From contig URRX01000049.1 of NCBI GenBank assembly GCA_900550345.1, forward strand, positions 1-9,452: 9,452 nucleotides of DNA. Direction: 5' to 3'. The DNA is from an uncultured Anaerococcus sp. (GTDB lineage Bacteria > Bacillota > Clostridia > Tissierellales > Peptoniphilaceae). Each line of letters begins with the position of its first letter. The stretch's first letter is position 1. Under the pieces are notes generated by a model. That model was not told the origin of the DNA, did not search any database, and saw only the letters and a program-made list of their open reading frames with translations. Shown here in pieces: positions 1-5,917 of the stretch. The translations under genes and the position numbers were made by a program.

Positions 1-40
1 CAAGCCTATCTATCATTTCTTTTTCAGTTTTATATCTCAT
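1..40 (-). CDS. 5' end of an unidentified gene, cut by the window edge
   Basis: Only the first 13 codons are present (MRYKTEKEMIDRL, then the edge). The ATG at 40-38 follows a good ribosome binding site (AGGAGA, 7 bases upstream), and the start lies 9 bases downstream of the ssb stop codon, so it continues the same minus-strand operon. The fragment is charged and looks like the start of a helix; it is too short to assign a family. Confidence 0.6.
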   Translation of the reverse strand, partial: MRYKTEKEMIDRL

Positions 41-49
41 TACAATCTC

Positions 50-532
50 CTAAAACGGGATTCGATTATCATCTTGCACCTCTTCAAAATCACCCTCAAA
101 GAAATCATTATTATTCGCTCCGTAATTGCCATTAGATTGATTTTGATAACTTTGACTAGTATTTGTATTAGAATTACCATTCGTCCCGTCCTGCGTTAAT
201 TTAGAAAGAAATTCGACGTGTTGAGCTACAATGTCTGTAGTAAATACTCTATTACCATTATTATCTTCATAAGAACCAGTCTGAATCGACCCATCAACTG
301 CACACTGACTGCCTTTTTTTAAATACCTACTAGCATTTTCACCCATTTTGTCCCAAACAACAATTCTAGGGAAGTCAGCAGTTGGTTTGTTTTGTGCTTC
401 CATCTCCTCTTTTTTATCCTTGGATAAATTCTTATTTACAGCCAAAGTAAATTGACAAACTGCCATTCCCGATTGTGTATATCTTAATTCAGGATCTTTG
501 GTGAGTCTGCCGATCAGCAAAACCTTATTCAT
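50..532 (-). CDS. ssb: Single-stranded DNA-binding protein (phage SSB)
   Basis: A 160-aa SSB. It coats single-stranded DNA during phage replication and recombination and recruits partner proteins through its C-terminal tip. Seen: N-terminal OB-fold opening MNKVLLIGRLTKDPELRYT, the usual SSB start; OB-fold to about residue 107; then a Gly/Asn/Gln/Ser-rich flexible linker (about 115-145); and an acidic tail ending DDNRIPF, the conserved interaction tip in slightly altered form (DDDIPF is typical). The length is normal. The start at 532 is chosen over an ATG 22 codons upstream because it opens the family's conserved first strand and follows GGAGAAGGAG; the upstream extension merely reads the preceding gene in another frame. 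It overlaps the preceding gene by 8 bases (ATGAATAA). With RecT and the YqaJ exonuclease upstream, it completes a phage recombination set. Confidence 0.96.
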   Translation of the reverse strand: MNKVLLIGRLTKDPELRYTQSGMAVCQFTLAVNKNLSKDKKEEMEAQNKPTADFPRIVVWDKMGENASRYLKKGSQCAVDGSIQTGSYEDNNGNRVFTTDIVAQHVEFLSKLTQDGTNGNSNTNTSQSYQNQSNGNYGANNNDFFEGDFEEVQDDNRIPF

Positions 533-722
533 ATAAACTCCTTCTCCTATTCTCCAAATAAAAATTAACAACAGAATCAACATCAGCTTGATTTTCACAA
601 ATCTTTAAAACTTCAACCCATTCGCCCTTGTGGTTTTCCTCGATTACCCAAAAGGCTTTACCACTTAATACGTGCTTAACGACTAATCTAGTTTCGCTAT
701 CAATATTTTTTATAATTTCCAT
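525..722 (-). CDS. Small hypothetical early phage protein (65 aa)
   Basis: Not recognised. The protein is soluble and charged, with an N-terminal beta-looking stretch (TRLVVKHV, KAFWVIEEN) and a helical C-terminus ending NRRRSLYE. The ATG at 722 is chosen: it overlaps the upstream gene's stop by one base (TAATG) and has AGGGG upstream at somewhat long spacing. An alternative ATG at 749 lies inside the upstream gene and has no ribosome binding site. Its last codons contain the ssb ribosome binding site, and its stop overlaps the ssb start, so the two are probably translationally coupled. Confidence 0.7.
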   Translation of the reverse strand: MEIIKNIDSETRLVVKHVLSGKAFWVIEENHKGEWVEVLKICENQADVDSVVNFYLENRRRSLYE

Positions 723-919
723 TATTTTACAACCCCTAAAACATCGCAATCACTTTTAATAGTTCCTGCCTTAACCTTAACAACTTCCCCACTATCAAGG
801 ACAAAAAGGTGATAAGTACACCCTTTGTCCTTATGATTATTCTTGTTAATCTTTGCAACATTCTCTAAATTTATAAAAACCTCTATATTTTCCTTATCCT
901 TACACCTAATAAATTTCAT
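722..919 (-). CDS. Small hypothetical early phage protein (65 aa, beta-rich)
   Basis: Not recognised. The protein begins MKFIRCKDKENIEVFINLEN and continues with alternating hydrophobic and polar residues (YHLFVLDSGEVVKVKAG), which suggests a small all-beta fold. It is lysine-rich and has three cysteines. No signal peptide or membrane segment is seen. The ATG at 919 follows AGGAGAAG and begins directly after the stop codon of the upstream 55-aa gene (TAAATG). The beta pattern and length resemble the 55-aa neighbour, so they may be diverged copies of one small domain; that is a weak inference. Confidence 0.7.
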   Translation of the reverse strand: MKFIRCKDKENIEVFINLENVAKINKNNHKDKGCTYHLFVLDSGEVVKVKAGTIKSDCDVLGVVK

Positions 920-1087
920 TTACTCTTCTTCTCCTGTAAAAGGGATAATATAAATAACATCGTTAAAATTAATAATAAAATCATCTCCCCTTAAATAACC
1001 CATATCATCAAAGCACATATTATTTAAACTACCTTCGTAAAATACAGTTGTTTTTCTTCCGTCTTTAAATTTCACTAAATATTCCAT
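920..1087 (-). CDS. Small hypothetical early phage protein (55 aa)
   Basis: Read directly from the sequence: ATG at 1087-1085, TAA at 922-920. The product starts MEYLVKFKDGRKTTVFYEG and ends PFTGEEE. It looks beta-rich with an acidic end; the function is not recognised. The start has AAGGGG about 8 bases upstream and sits immediately after the TAG of the 106-aa gene; its own stop is immediately followed by the next ATG. This back-to-back stop/start packing on both sides, each with a binding site, is the main reason to accept so short a gene. Confidence 0.72.
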   Translation of the reverse strand: MEYLVKFKDGRKTTVFYEGSLNNMCFDDMGYLRGDDFIINFNDVIYIIPFTGEEE

Positions 1088-1408
1088 CTATATTTCCCCT
1101 TCTAAATAGCTTATTAAATCTTCGCTTGGTATGCCCTCTAATTCAAAATCTTCATCGCCGTTGGTATAATAAACTGTTACTTTTCCTCTTTTTTTTGGTG
1201 TTTCAAAAAATATTACTTCTGTTATAGTGTAATAATCTAAATTAATATAAGCTGGCGTAACTTTAAATAAATTTAAATAATTGTTTTTCTTCTTAAATCT
1301 CACTTTTATATTAGCTTCATCCATTTCTAAGATTGTGCCTTTATCTTTATTTTTTACGGCTGTTATAATTCCATTTTCATCTATTTTAACTTGGCTTTCT
1401 TTATTCAT
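1088..1408 (-). CDS. Hypothetical phage protein (106 aa, beta-rich)
   Basis: Not recognised. The sequence alternates charged turns and beta-like strands (VKIDENGIITAVKNKDKG, NIKVRFKKKN, TEVIFFETPKKRGKVTVYYT) and ends in an acidic helix (PSEDLISYLEGEI). No membrane segment or known catalytic motif is seen. The ATG at 1408 follows AGAAAGGA at good spacing and overlaps the stop of the upstream 52-aa gene by 8 bases (ATGAATAA), the same junction as at ssb. It lies downstream of the replisome organizer and may be an accessory replication or host-takeover protein, but nothing in the sequence proves this. Confidence 0.78.
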   Translation of the reverse strand: MNKESQVKIDENGIITAVKNKDKGTILEMDEANIKVRFKKKNNYLNLFKVTPAYINLDYYTITEVIFFETPKKRGKVTVYYTNGDEDFELEGIPSEDLISYLEGEI

Positions 1409-1559
1409 TTATTTTCCTTTCTAATCTTTTAATCTGGTTTTTTATCTTTTGTTTCTGTTTATCTGTTAAATCTCTATATAATATTTTTTCTATCGTGTCC
1501 GTTAATAATATAATGTGCCAATCCTGTACTTCTTTATCTCCATTAACTCTATTAATCAT
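1401..1559 (-). CDS. Small hypothetical protein with basic helical C-terminus (52 aa)
   Basis: Read directly: ATG at 1559-1557, TAA at 1403-1401. The product opens MINRVNGDKEVQDWHIILL and has a Lys/Arg/Gln-rich helical second half (DLTDKQKQKIKNQIKRLERK) that could form a coiled coil or bind nucleic acid. The start has AGGAGA 6-7 bases upstream and lies 9 bases after the replisome organizer stop; the gene overlaps the next one by 8 bases. Function unknown. Its position directly after the replication initiator is where phages often carry a helicase loader, but it is far too short to be one. Confidence 0.72.
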   Translation of the reverse strand: MINRVNGDKEVQDWHIILLTDTIEKILYRDLTDKQKQKIKNQIKRLERKINE

Positions 1560-1568
1560 TTATTTCTC

Positions 1569-2339
1569 CTAACCCAAACATTTAATATTTCTCATTTCTC
1601 TATTAACAACAAAATCAACAACTCCCATATCAAGTTCTTTTTGGCTAGATAAGACCTTATCTACATACTTAAAACTTGTTATATTTGCCTTTTGTTCATT
1701 TTTTAAATACCAAAGTGTATAAAATATCTTCTTCCAGCCATACTGATTAATTGCATTTACAATCAAATCAATATCACTTTTACTTGTGTTGTTCTTAACA
1801 AGACGATAATAATAATCCACTGTTATTTTTTCTTCATCATTAAAATTTTTGCTTATATTATTGTCTCTTTTATCTATCTCTATATCTTTATCTATATCTT
1901 TATCTATATCTCCGTTGCGTTTTGTTGCATCGTTGTTGCATTGCAACGCATAACCGTTGCTTTGCAACTCTTTCTTCTTTGCTCTATGCTTTCTAGAACG
2001 TCTGGTTGAAGCCGTTTCCGACCCGATAAGAGCTGGTACTTCACTCAAAAATACATCATCATTTACATACTCAATAAGATCATTAGCTTCACAAAAAGCT
2101 ATAGTCATTTTTATATCGTCTATTTCCTCATCAATATCTAAAGACAATTGGTGGTAAATATCTTTATCAGTTCCTTCAAATTCAATAACTCCTTTATTGT
2201 TAATACTTAAAAGTTGGAGTTTTAGATATATAATGGTGTAAGTATCTCCACCAGCGACCTTTCTAAGTTTTTTCATCTTTCGGCTATTAAAAAAATCGTC
2301 CTTTAATTTAAGCCAATAATATCTTTTATTTTCTGTCAT
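1569..2339 (-). CDS. Phage replisome organizer (replication initiator)
   Basis: A 256-aa replication initiator of the phage replisome-organizer type, expected to bind the phage origin and recruit host helicase machinery. Seen: the N-terminal winged-helix domain (about residues 1-100) with family signatures YYWLKLKDDFF, LRKVAGGDTYTIIYLKL and a segment ending IEYVNDDVF; a conserved basic stretch STRRSRKHRAKKK (111-123); a low-complexity linker of IDKD repeats (about 145-157); and a C-terminal helical domain with YGWKKIFYTLWYLKN that resembles a DnaD-like module. The start at 2339 has AAAGGAGTGATG upstream and gives the expected N-terminus. It lies 10 bases after recT in the recombination/replication operon. 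The linker-coding DNA carries an iteron-like repeat cluster (see 1914-1968). No helicase loader is adjacent, so this protein may load host helicase itself or use host DnaI/DnaB. Confidence 0.9.
   Translation of the reverse strand: MTENKRYYWLKLKDDFFNSRKMKKLRKVAGGDTYTIIYLKLQLLSINNKGVIEFEGTDKDIYHQLSLDIDEEIDDIKMTIAFCEANDLIEYVNDDVFLSEVPALIGSETASTRRSRKHRAKKKELQSNGYALQCNNDATKRNGDIDKDIDKDIEIDKRDNNISKNFNDEEKITVDYYYRLVKNNTSKSDIDLIVNAINQYGWKKIFYTLWYLKNEQKANITSFKYVDKVLSSQKELDMGVVDFVVNREMRNIKCLG
1881..1912. repeat. AT-rich 12-bp tandem repeats in the replisome organizer gene
   Basis: TATATCTTTATC occurs twice in tandem (1881-1892, 1893-1904), followed by a partial copy (1905-1910). On the coding strand it encodes the IDKD repeats of the protein linker. 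It is slippage-prone and easily melted. It ends two bases before the GTTGC cluster, the arrangement expected of a DNA-unwinding element next to initiator binding sites. Confidence 0.85.
1914..1968. other. Candidate phage replication origin (phased GTTGC iterons)
   Basis: Within 55 bases GTTGC occurs at 1914, 1924, 1935 and 1956, with GCAAC at 1943 and 1964. The last two pairs form 13-bp perfect palindromes, GTTGCATTGCAAC (1935-1947) and GTTGCTTTGCAAC (1956-1968). Spacings between starts are 10, 11 and 21 bases, so all copies face the same side of the helix. Lambdoid and several Gram-positive phages keep their origin inside the initiator gene, so initiator binding here is a reasonable inference. 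Codon constraint (LQ/N-rich protein segment) is the alternative explanation. Confidence 0.5.
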
Positions 2340-2349
2340 TCAATATTCA

Positions 2350-3261
2350 TCACTCCTTTACAGGCTCAAACCCATCTTCAAAAAATCCAGTTTGAGCTAT
2401 ATCCTCACTTTTTATTTCTCCAGTTTCCTTATCTACATTCTTTGGAGTTTCTTCCTTGTCTTCTTCAACTTCCACTTCATAATCAACATCAAGGTTTATA
2501 CTTCCATCATCTTCTTTCTTGTATGATTTAATATTTGCATTATCTGTCTTTGTCGCCTCTACAAGTTTTTGACTTTCAATTGCCTTTGGTGCATATTTTA
2601 AAACTTGTATCAAGCAGGATTTTTTCGCCATTGCATCAAAATTACTTTGCCATGGACTAGATTTATAATTATAAGATTTAGAATAAGTTCTTCCGTACTT
2701 TTCAGCATCTGCCTTGCTCATATAAAAAACATCTTGGCCCCCGTCTTTAGTTTGGTAAATTGCGTAATAGCCTATAACATCTCCACTATCTCCAGTTAAA
2801 CAAGGCTCGTGCTTTACTTCACCAGTCCCATAATTAATATAAAAATCTTCATTTTCTCTTACTTCTCTTGCAGTTATTCTTTTAAATTGACCAGTATTAT
2901 ATGCAAGCTTTAAAAGTCCTTGGTATCCGATTTGAAAATTTACTGTTGTAACACCCTCTCTTTTATTCTCGTAAGGGATCAAATAAGATTCCCCAAGCGG
3001 TGTATTAAATTCCAACCCCAATTGTGCAGAATTCATTATTGCAGCAAGCAAACTATCTTGTGTACACTCTGCAAGCTTAGGTGTCGTATTTATTGCAGTT
3101 AAGGCAGTTCTAATAAATTTATCAGTAGGCAAGTATGAAGGGAGGGCGTTTTGAATCTCCCCTTTCATTGCCATTAATAAGCCTCTAACTGTTGTATTTT
3201 GTTTCTTTGCTGGTGCCTTGTTTTGTGCATTTTTCTTTAGTGCGTTTTTTGCGTTAGTCAT
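2350..3261 (-). CDS. recT: RecT single-strand annealing recombinase
   Basis: A 303-aa RecT family annealase. It binds single-stranded DNA exposed by its partner exonuclease and pairs it with complementary DNA in phage recombination. Seen: a Lys/Ala-rich disordered start (1-22), then the RecT core (about 25-215) with family-typical segments RGLLMAMKGEIQNALPSYL, SLLAAIMNSAQLGLEFNTPLG, ESYLIPYENK, FQIGYQGLLKLAYNTGQ, and the conserved end SPWQSNFDAMAKKSCLIQVL. The tail (about 250-303) is very acidic and likely flexible. The length is usual. The start at 3261 has AAAGGAGAAAG upstream and overlaps the exonuclease stop by 8 bases (ATGACTAA), which indicates coupled expression with its partner. SSB lies in the same operon. 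Confidence 0.96.
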   Translation of the reverse strand: MTNAKNALKKNAQNKAPAKKQNTTVRGLLMAMKGEIQNALPSYLPTDKFIRTALTAINTTPKLAECTQDSLLAAIMNSAQLGLEFNTPLGESYLIPYENKREGVTTVNFQIGYQGLLKLAYNTGQFKRITAREVRENEDFYINYGTGEVKHEPCLTGDSGDVIGYYAIYQTKDGGQDVFYMSKADAEKYGRTYSKSYNYKSSPWQSNFDAMAKKSCLIQVLKYAPKAIESQKLVEATKTDNANIKSYKKEDDGSINLDVDYEVEVEEDKEETPKNVDKETGEIKSEDIAQTGFFEDGFEPVKE

Positions 3262-4192
3262 TTACTTTCTCCTTTAAATAAAATCTTCTTCCTTCACTTT
3301 GTTTCACATATTTCTTATAAAGTTCTGGCTCGTCTTCTTTAAATTTCTTACTGTCAAATCTATTAGAAATATAAGGCTTATAAGATACAGACAAAAATTC
3401 ATTTTCTCCATAGTTAAAATCTTCCATTTGGAGTTTTATTGCCTGCTCTATCTCCTTATTTTGTTTTTCTAGCTTCTTAATTAAGTCCTTACGCTCTTTA
3501 TAGTCCTTAAAGGTATCGTTGCCTATCTCGATTGTTTTTATTTCTTCTATGCCACCTTTAAATCGTTTTTTGAGGCTATCATCATAAAGGCTAGTTCCGT
3601 CTGGTGCTGGTACCTCATTTGCTAGTACATAATAGTTCCAAAACTCCCCTTCTTGTTTTCTTATCATCTCTATAATTTCTTCGTCTCTTTCAATTTCTCG
3701 GATTATAAAATCAGTTGAAAATATCAGACAAGCTATATAACATTTTTCAGCTCCCGTTACTGCCATATAATGGTGGCATTGGAGTTCATATTGGATTGGT
3801 ATTTTCCCATCTTCCCAATTGCTTTTTCCATAAGGACTTGTTGTTTTACATTCTAGAATTGCTTTTTCTCCTACAACCTCTCGGTCTATATCAGCAATCA
3901 TGAATGGATATTCATTATCTACCATCATAAAATTATTTCTTCTTACCTTTTTTCCTGTGGCTTCACAAAATCTTTTTGCCACATATTCTTCAAGGTCTCG
4001 ACCTTGCCTTAAAATCTCATTATCTTCTAAAGAGCCATCAATTTGCCCCGTTTTTTCAAAAAATAATTGTGCTTTACTCTTCCAAGGGTTAAGGCCACAA
4101 GCAGCGGCACAATCACTCCCGCCTATGCCTTTACGTCTTAACTCTAGCCATTCTTCTCTTGTCAGTTTTGTAATATTTGCAATATTTTTCAT
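3254..4192 (-). CDS. YqaJ-type phage recombination exonuclease
   Basis: A 312-aa lambda-exonuclease-like (YqaJ domain, PD-(D/E)XK fold) nuclease, expected to resect double-stranded DNA ends 5' to 3' and supply single strands to RecT. Seen: the N-terminal IGGSDCAAACGLNPW motif (23-37), the RQGRDLEEYVAKRF helix, catalytic residues D103 (ADIDREVVG) and E114-x-K116 (ILECKTTSP), and the YELQCHHYMAV segment with Q138, all typical. A coiled-coil stretch at about 225-255 precedes the C-terminus. The length is normal for the family. The ATG at 4192 is the only sensible start, but its ribosome binding site is weak (GGAAG too far, TAAG close), and the upstream gene's stop lies just before it, so translation probably depends on the upstream gene. 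Confidence 0.95.
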   Translation of the reverse strand: MKNIANITKLTREEWLELRRKGIGGSDCAAACGLNPWKSKAQLFFEKTGQIDGSLEDNEILRQGRDLEEYVAKRFCEATGKKVRRNNFMMVDNEYPFMIADIDREVVGEKAILECKTTSPYGKSNWEDGKIPIQYELQCHHYMAVTGAEKCYIACLIFSTDFIIREIERDEEIIEMIRKQEGEFWNYYVLANEVPAPDGTSLYDDSLKKRFKGGIEEIKTIEIGNDTFKDYKERKDLIKKLEKQNKEIEQAIKLQMEDFNYGENEFLSVSYKPYISNRFDSKKFKEDEPELYKKYVKQSEGRRFYLKEKVND

Positions 4193-4198
4193 AACTTA

Positions 4199-4384
4199 TC
4201 AATAATCTTCCACTTCTTCAATGCTGTCATATTCAATTTCAATATCGCTTTTTTCTACATCTTCTATGTCCCACATAAGTACTTCATCTTTTATTGCTTG
4301 CAATATATCGTCAGGATCACTATCTTCATAAGCTGCCACCTGTGCCTTCGCCTTTATTGGGACTTTAAAACTTACATTAATCAT
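4199..4384 (-). CDS. Small highly acidic hypothetical protein (61 aa)
   Basis: Not recognised. The first 18 residues are basic/hydrophobic (INVSFKVPIKAKAQVAAY); the remainder is strongly acidic, including DSDPDDILQAIKDE and an end rich in E and D (IEIEYDSIEEVEDY). The overall charge is far negative. The ATG at 4384 has AGGTG at good spacing. Its stop (TGA) lies 6 bases before the exonuclease start, which has almost no ribosome binding site of its own, so this gene probably feeds ribosomes into the exonuclease. A DNA-mimic or nuclease-modulating role is possible but speculative. Confidence 0.75.
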   Translation of the reverse strand: MINVSFKVPIKAKAQVAAYEDSDPDDILQAIKDEVLMWDIEDVEKSDIEIEYDSIEEVEDY

Positions 4385-4386
4385 TT

Positions 4387-4569
4387 TTACACCTCATAAA
4401 AATCTCCAAGCATTGCGATTTGTTGCCTATCTCGTCTTTCCAGTTCCTTATCTAATGCTCTTAAAACATTGCTATTATCTAGGTTTGCACCTTGCTTTTC
4501 TAAATGTCTAATTCTATTTTCTATATATTCAGTCTTCCAATCTTTTATAACTTCTTTTATGTCTTCCAT
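4387..4569 (-). CDS. Small charged helical hypothetical protein (60 aa)
   Basis: Not recognised. It is almost entirely predicted helix by eye: EDIKEVIKDWKTEYIENRIRHLEKQ followed in pieces by NVLRALDKELERRDRQQ; it could form a coiled coil. The ATG at 4569 follows TGGAGAAT at normal spacing. It is the first gene after a hairpin and a plausible promoter, so it leads the recombination/replication operon. Its stop lies 2 bases before the next ATG. Confidence 0.75.
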   Translation of the reverse strand: MEDIKEVIKDWKTEYIENRIRHLEKQGANLDNSNVLRALDKELERRDRQQIAMLGDFYEV

Positions 4570-4587
4570 TTATTCTCCAAATCGTGT

Positions 4588-4616
4588 ATAATAGTTTTAT
4601 AAATAAATTTCATTAA
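4588..4616 (-). promoter_or_regulatory. Weak candidate promoter for the replication/recombination operon
   Basis: On the minus strand TTAATG (4616-4611) and TATTAT (4593-4588) are separated by 17 bases, 19 bases before the first ATG at 4569. Both boxes are imperfect, and such matches are common in AT-rich DNA. The position, after a hairpin and before a gene series, is the main support. Confidence 0.3.
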
Positions 4617-4635
4617 AGCCGATTGCCGTCGGCTT
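4616..4635 (-). terminator. GC-rich hairpin between two operon segments
   Basis: AAGCCGA (4616-4622) pairs perfectly with TCGGCTT (4629-4635) around a 6-base loop. It sits 4 bases after the stop of the 80-aa membrane protein gene. The minus-strand RNA continues UAAUGAAAUUU, a poor U-tract, so it may be a leaky terminator or a processing hairpin rather than a full stop. The plus strand continues ATTTTT, but no plus-strand gene ends here. Confidence 0.45.
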
Positions 4636-4639
4636 ATTT

Positions 4640-4882
4640 TTATGCCCTGATTGATGCTATACAAGCTATAAACATTGTAAATATCCCGCTTGTTTGTACA
4701 ACATCATTCTTTCCAAACAACGCTAATATGAGGCTTAATAGACTTACAAATATTAAAAACTTACGATCTCTTTTTCTATCTCTTTCAGGCTTTGCTGCTA
4801 GTATTAAATCAGCCTTTGTATACTTTGTGCCGTCCCATATTTCCTTTACTTCGCTTCTTTTTCTAATTTTTTTAGCTTCCAT
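4640..4882 (-). CDS. Small membrane protein with two helices (80 aa)
   Basis: Not recognised. Residues 1-41 are soluble and strongly basic (KKIRKRSE, KPERDRKRDRK). Two hydrophobic segments follow, about 42-57 (FLIFVSLLSLILALFG) and 63-79 (TSGIFTMFIACIASI), separated by a short polar turn. The positive-inside rule puts the N-terminus in the cytoplasm. The ATG at 4882 has an ideal AGGAGG. It is the last gene before the 4616-4635 hairpin, downstream of the antirepressor and the HTH gene. A holin is unlikely because it lies in an early regulatory block far from any lysis gene. Confidence 0.8.
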   Translation of the reverse strand: MEAKKIRKRSEVKEIWDGTKYTKADLILAAKPERDRKRDRKFLIFVSLLSLILALFGKNDVVQTSGIFTMFIACIASIRA

Positions 4883-4891
4883 TTTTTCCTC

Positions 4892-5092
4892 CTAATTTTT
4901 AAATAAGTTTTGTTGCCCTTTTAAGCATCTATCTAGTGCGTTTTTATCAATTCTATAAATATGTCTTGTAGAGCCTTCCCTTTTGTAAGCGACCCCAAAT
5001 GTGCATTTATTGGATTTAAGCATACATCTTAGAGGTTGCTCTGCTATTCCTATTAATTCTGATGCTTTCTTAACCCCTATTATGTTTTCCAT
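4892..5092 (-). CDS. Excisionase-like helix-turn-helix DNA-binding protein (66 aa)
   Basis: A 66-aa single-domain protein with the winged helix-turn-helix pattern of the MerR/excisionase-type small phage DNA-binding proteins. Seen: VKKASELIGIAEQPLRCMLK (helix-turn-helix; position of the GI turn fits), then FGVAYKREGSTRHIYRID (wing) and a short final helix (NALDRCLK). The start at 5092 has an excellent AGGAGG. It lies 9 bases after the antirepressor gene. Its role could be as an excisionase or as an early transcription regulator; no integrase is visible to decide. Confidence 0.72.
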   Translation of the reverse strand: MENIIGVKKASELIGIAEQPLRCMLKSNKCTFGVAYKREGSTRHIYRIDKNALDRCLKGQQNLFKN

Positions 5093-5101
5093 TTCTACCT
5101 C

Positions 5102-5884
5102 CTATCCCAAAAACTTATTAACAAAATAAATTTGTCCTTTACCTGTTATCTTGGTTGTGCTAGTAACAACGTTGTTTCCTTGTCCATCAAGTCTAGTTCC
5201 TTTTTTTATCTCAAATAAACCTTGCTCTACATACGATTGCTTAGGTTGGTTTCTTCTTTCTCCACCCTTGCATAAATAACCTTTGTTTCTCATCCAAGCG
5301 AAAAGTTTATTTTGTCCTATCTTTTTATCTAATTTCCCTTGTCTTATAGCCTCTTGACTTATCATCTTAGCTAACTCGCCCATTAAACAAGACCTTTTAG
5401 ATGCTGATACAGTATCGGCAAATAATACCTTTGGTCTGTTCCTTTCATTTACTGCCTCTGCCAAAGCTCTTTTTGCCTTTTCTTCCTTTAGATTAGTAGC
5501 AAGCATTATCAAATAATCGGGATCTGTAAGAGTTCTCTCTATAACTCCGTCTGTCATATATGCACCGTGTTTTCTTATAGCTGGTAAAACTTCACTTGTT
5601 ACCCATCTTTTAAATTCTCTTGCCTTATCCATTTTTGATGAAAAGATTAAAGAGTATAGACCTGATTCGTTAATTACATACATTTTTCTGCTTTGACCTG
5701 AGTCGGTAAAACACCTTGTCAGCTTATCTTCATTTTCTACATGCCTTTTTAACGCATCTGATGTATCCTTATATTGCAAAATTTCTGCAACATCTTTGCC
5801 AACAAACCAAGGTTCATTATTTTCGTCTATAATTGTTCTTATCTTTCCAAACTCATGATTGTTAAATATTTTTAAATTACTCAT
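5102..5884 (-). CDS. Phage antirepressor, Bro-N plus KilAC domains
   Basis: A 260-aa antirepressor-type protein. Seen: an N-terminal Bro-N domain (about 1-108) with FGKIRTIIDENNEPWFVGKD, DVAEILQYKDTSDALKRHV, INESGLYSLIFSSKMDKARE and FKRWVTSEVLPAIRKHGAYM, all typical; a short linker; and a C-terminal KilAC/ANT domain (about 140-258) with ALAEAVNERNRPKVLFADTV and QNKLFAWMRNKGYL. Proteins of this build are known in phages to interfere with CI-type repressors or to act as DNA-binding regulators, favouring lytic growth. The start at 5884 has an ideal AGGAGG. It sits between two small regulators, in the usual regulatory block. The length is normal and no lesion is seen. Confidence 0.93.
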   Translation of the reverse strand: MSNLKIFNNHEFGKIRTIIDENNEPWFVGKDVAEILQYKDTSDALKRHVENEDKLTRCFTDSGQSRKMYVINESGLYSLIFSSKMDKAREFKRWVTSEVLPAIRKHGAYMTDGVIERTLTDPDYLIMLATNLKEEKAKRALAEAVNERNRPKVLFADTVSASKRSCLMGELAKMISQEAIRQGKLDKKIGQNKLFAWMRNKGYLCKGGERRNQPKQSYVEQGLFEIKKGTRLDGQGNNVVTSTTKITGKGQIYFVNKFLG

Positions 5885-5917
5885 TCTTCCTCCTATAATT
5901 CATTATTCTTGGATATC

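Noticed and set aside
533..598. 22-residue hydrophobic N-terminal extension of SSB resembling a signal peptide
   Set aside because: SSB is cytoplasmic, the conserved start is MNKVLLIGRL with its own strong binding site, and the extension is the upstream gene read in another frame.
3900..4205. Plus-strand open frame of 101 codons inside the exonuclease gene
   Set aside because: Complement of a clear YqaJ gene with catalytic motifs; no ribosome binding site or operon context on the plus strand.
4623..4895. Plus-strand open frame of 90 codons opposite the 80-aa membrane protein
   Set aside because: It mirrors the minus-strand gene, which has an ideal ribosome binding site and correct operon spacing; the plus frame has neither, and its hydrophobicity comes from the complement of the same codons.
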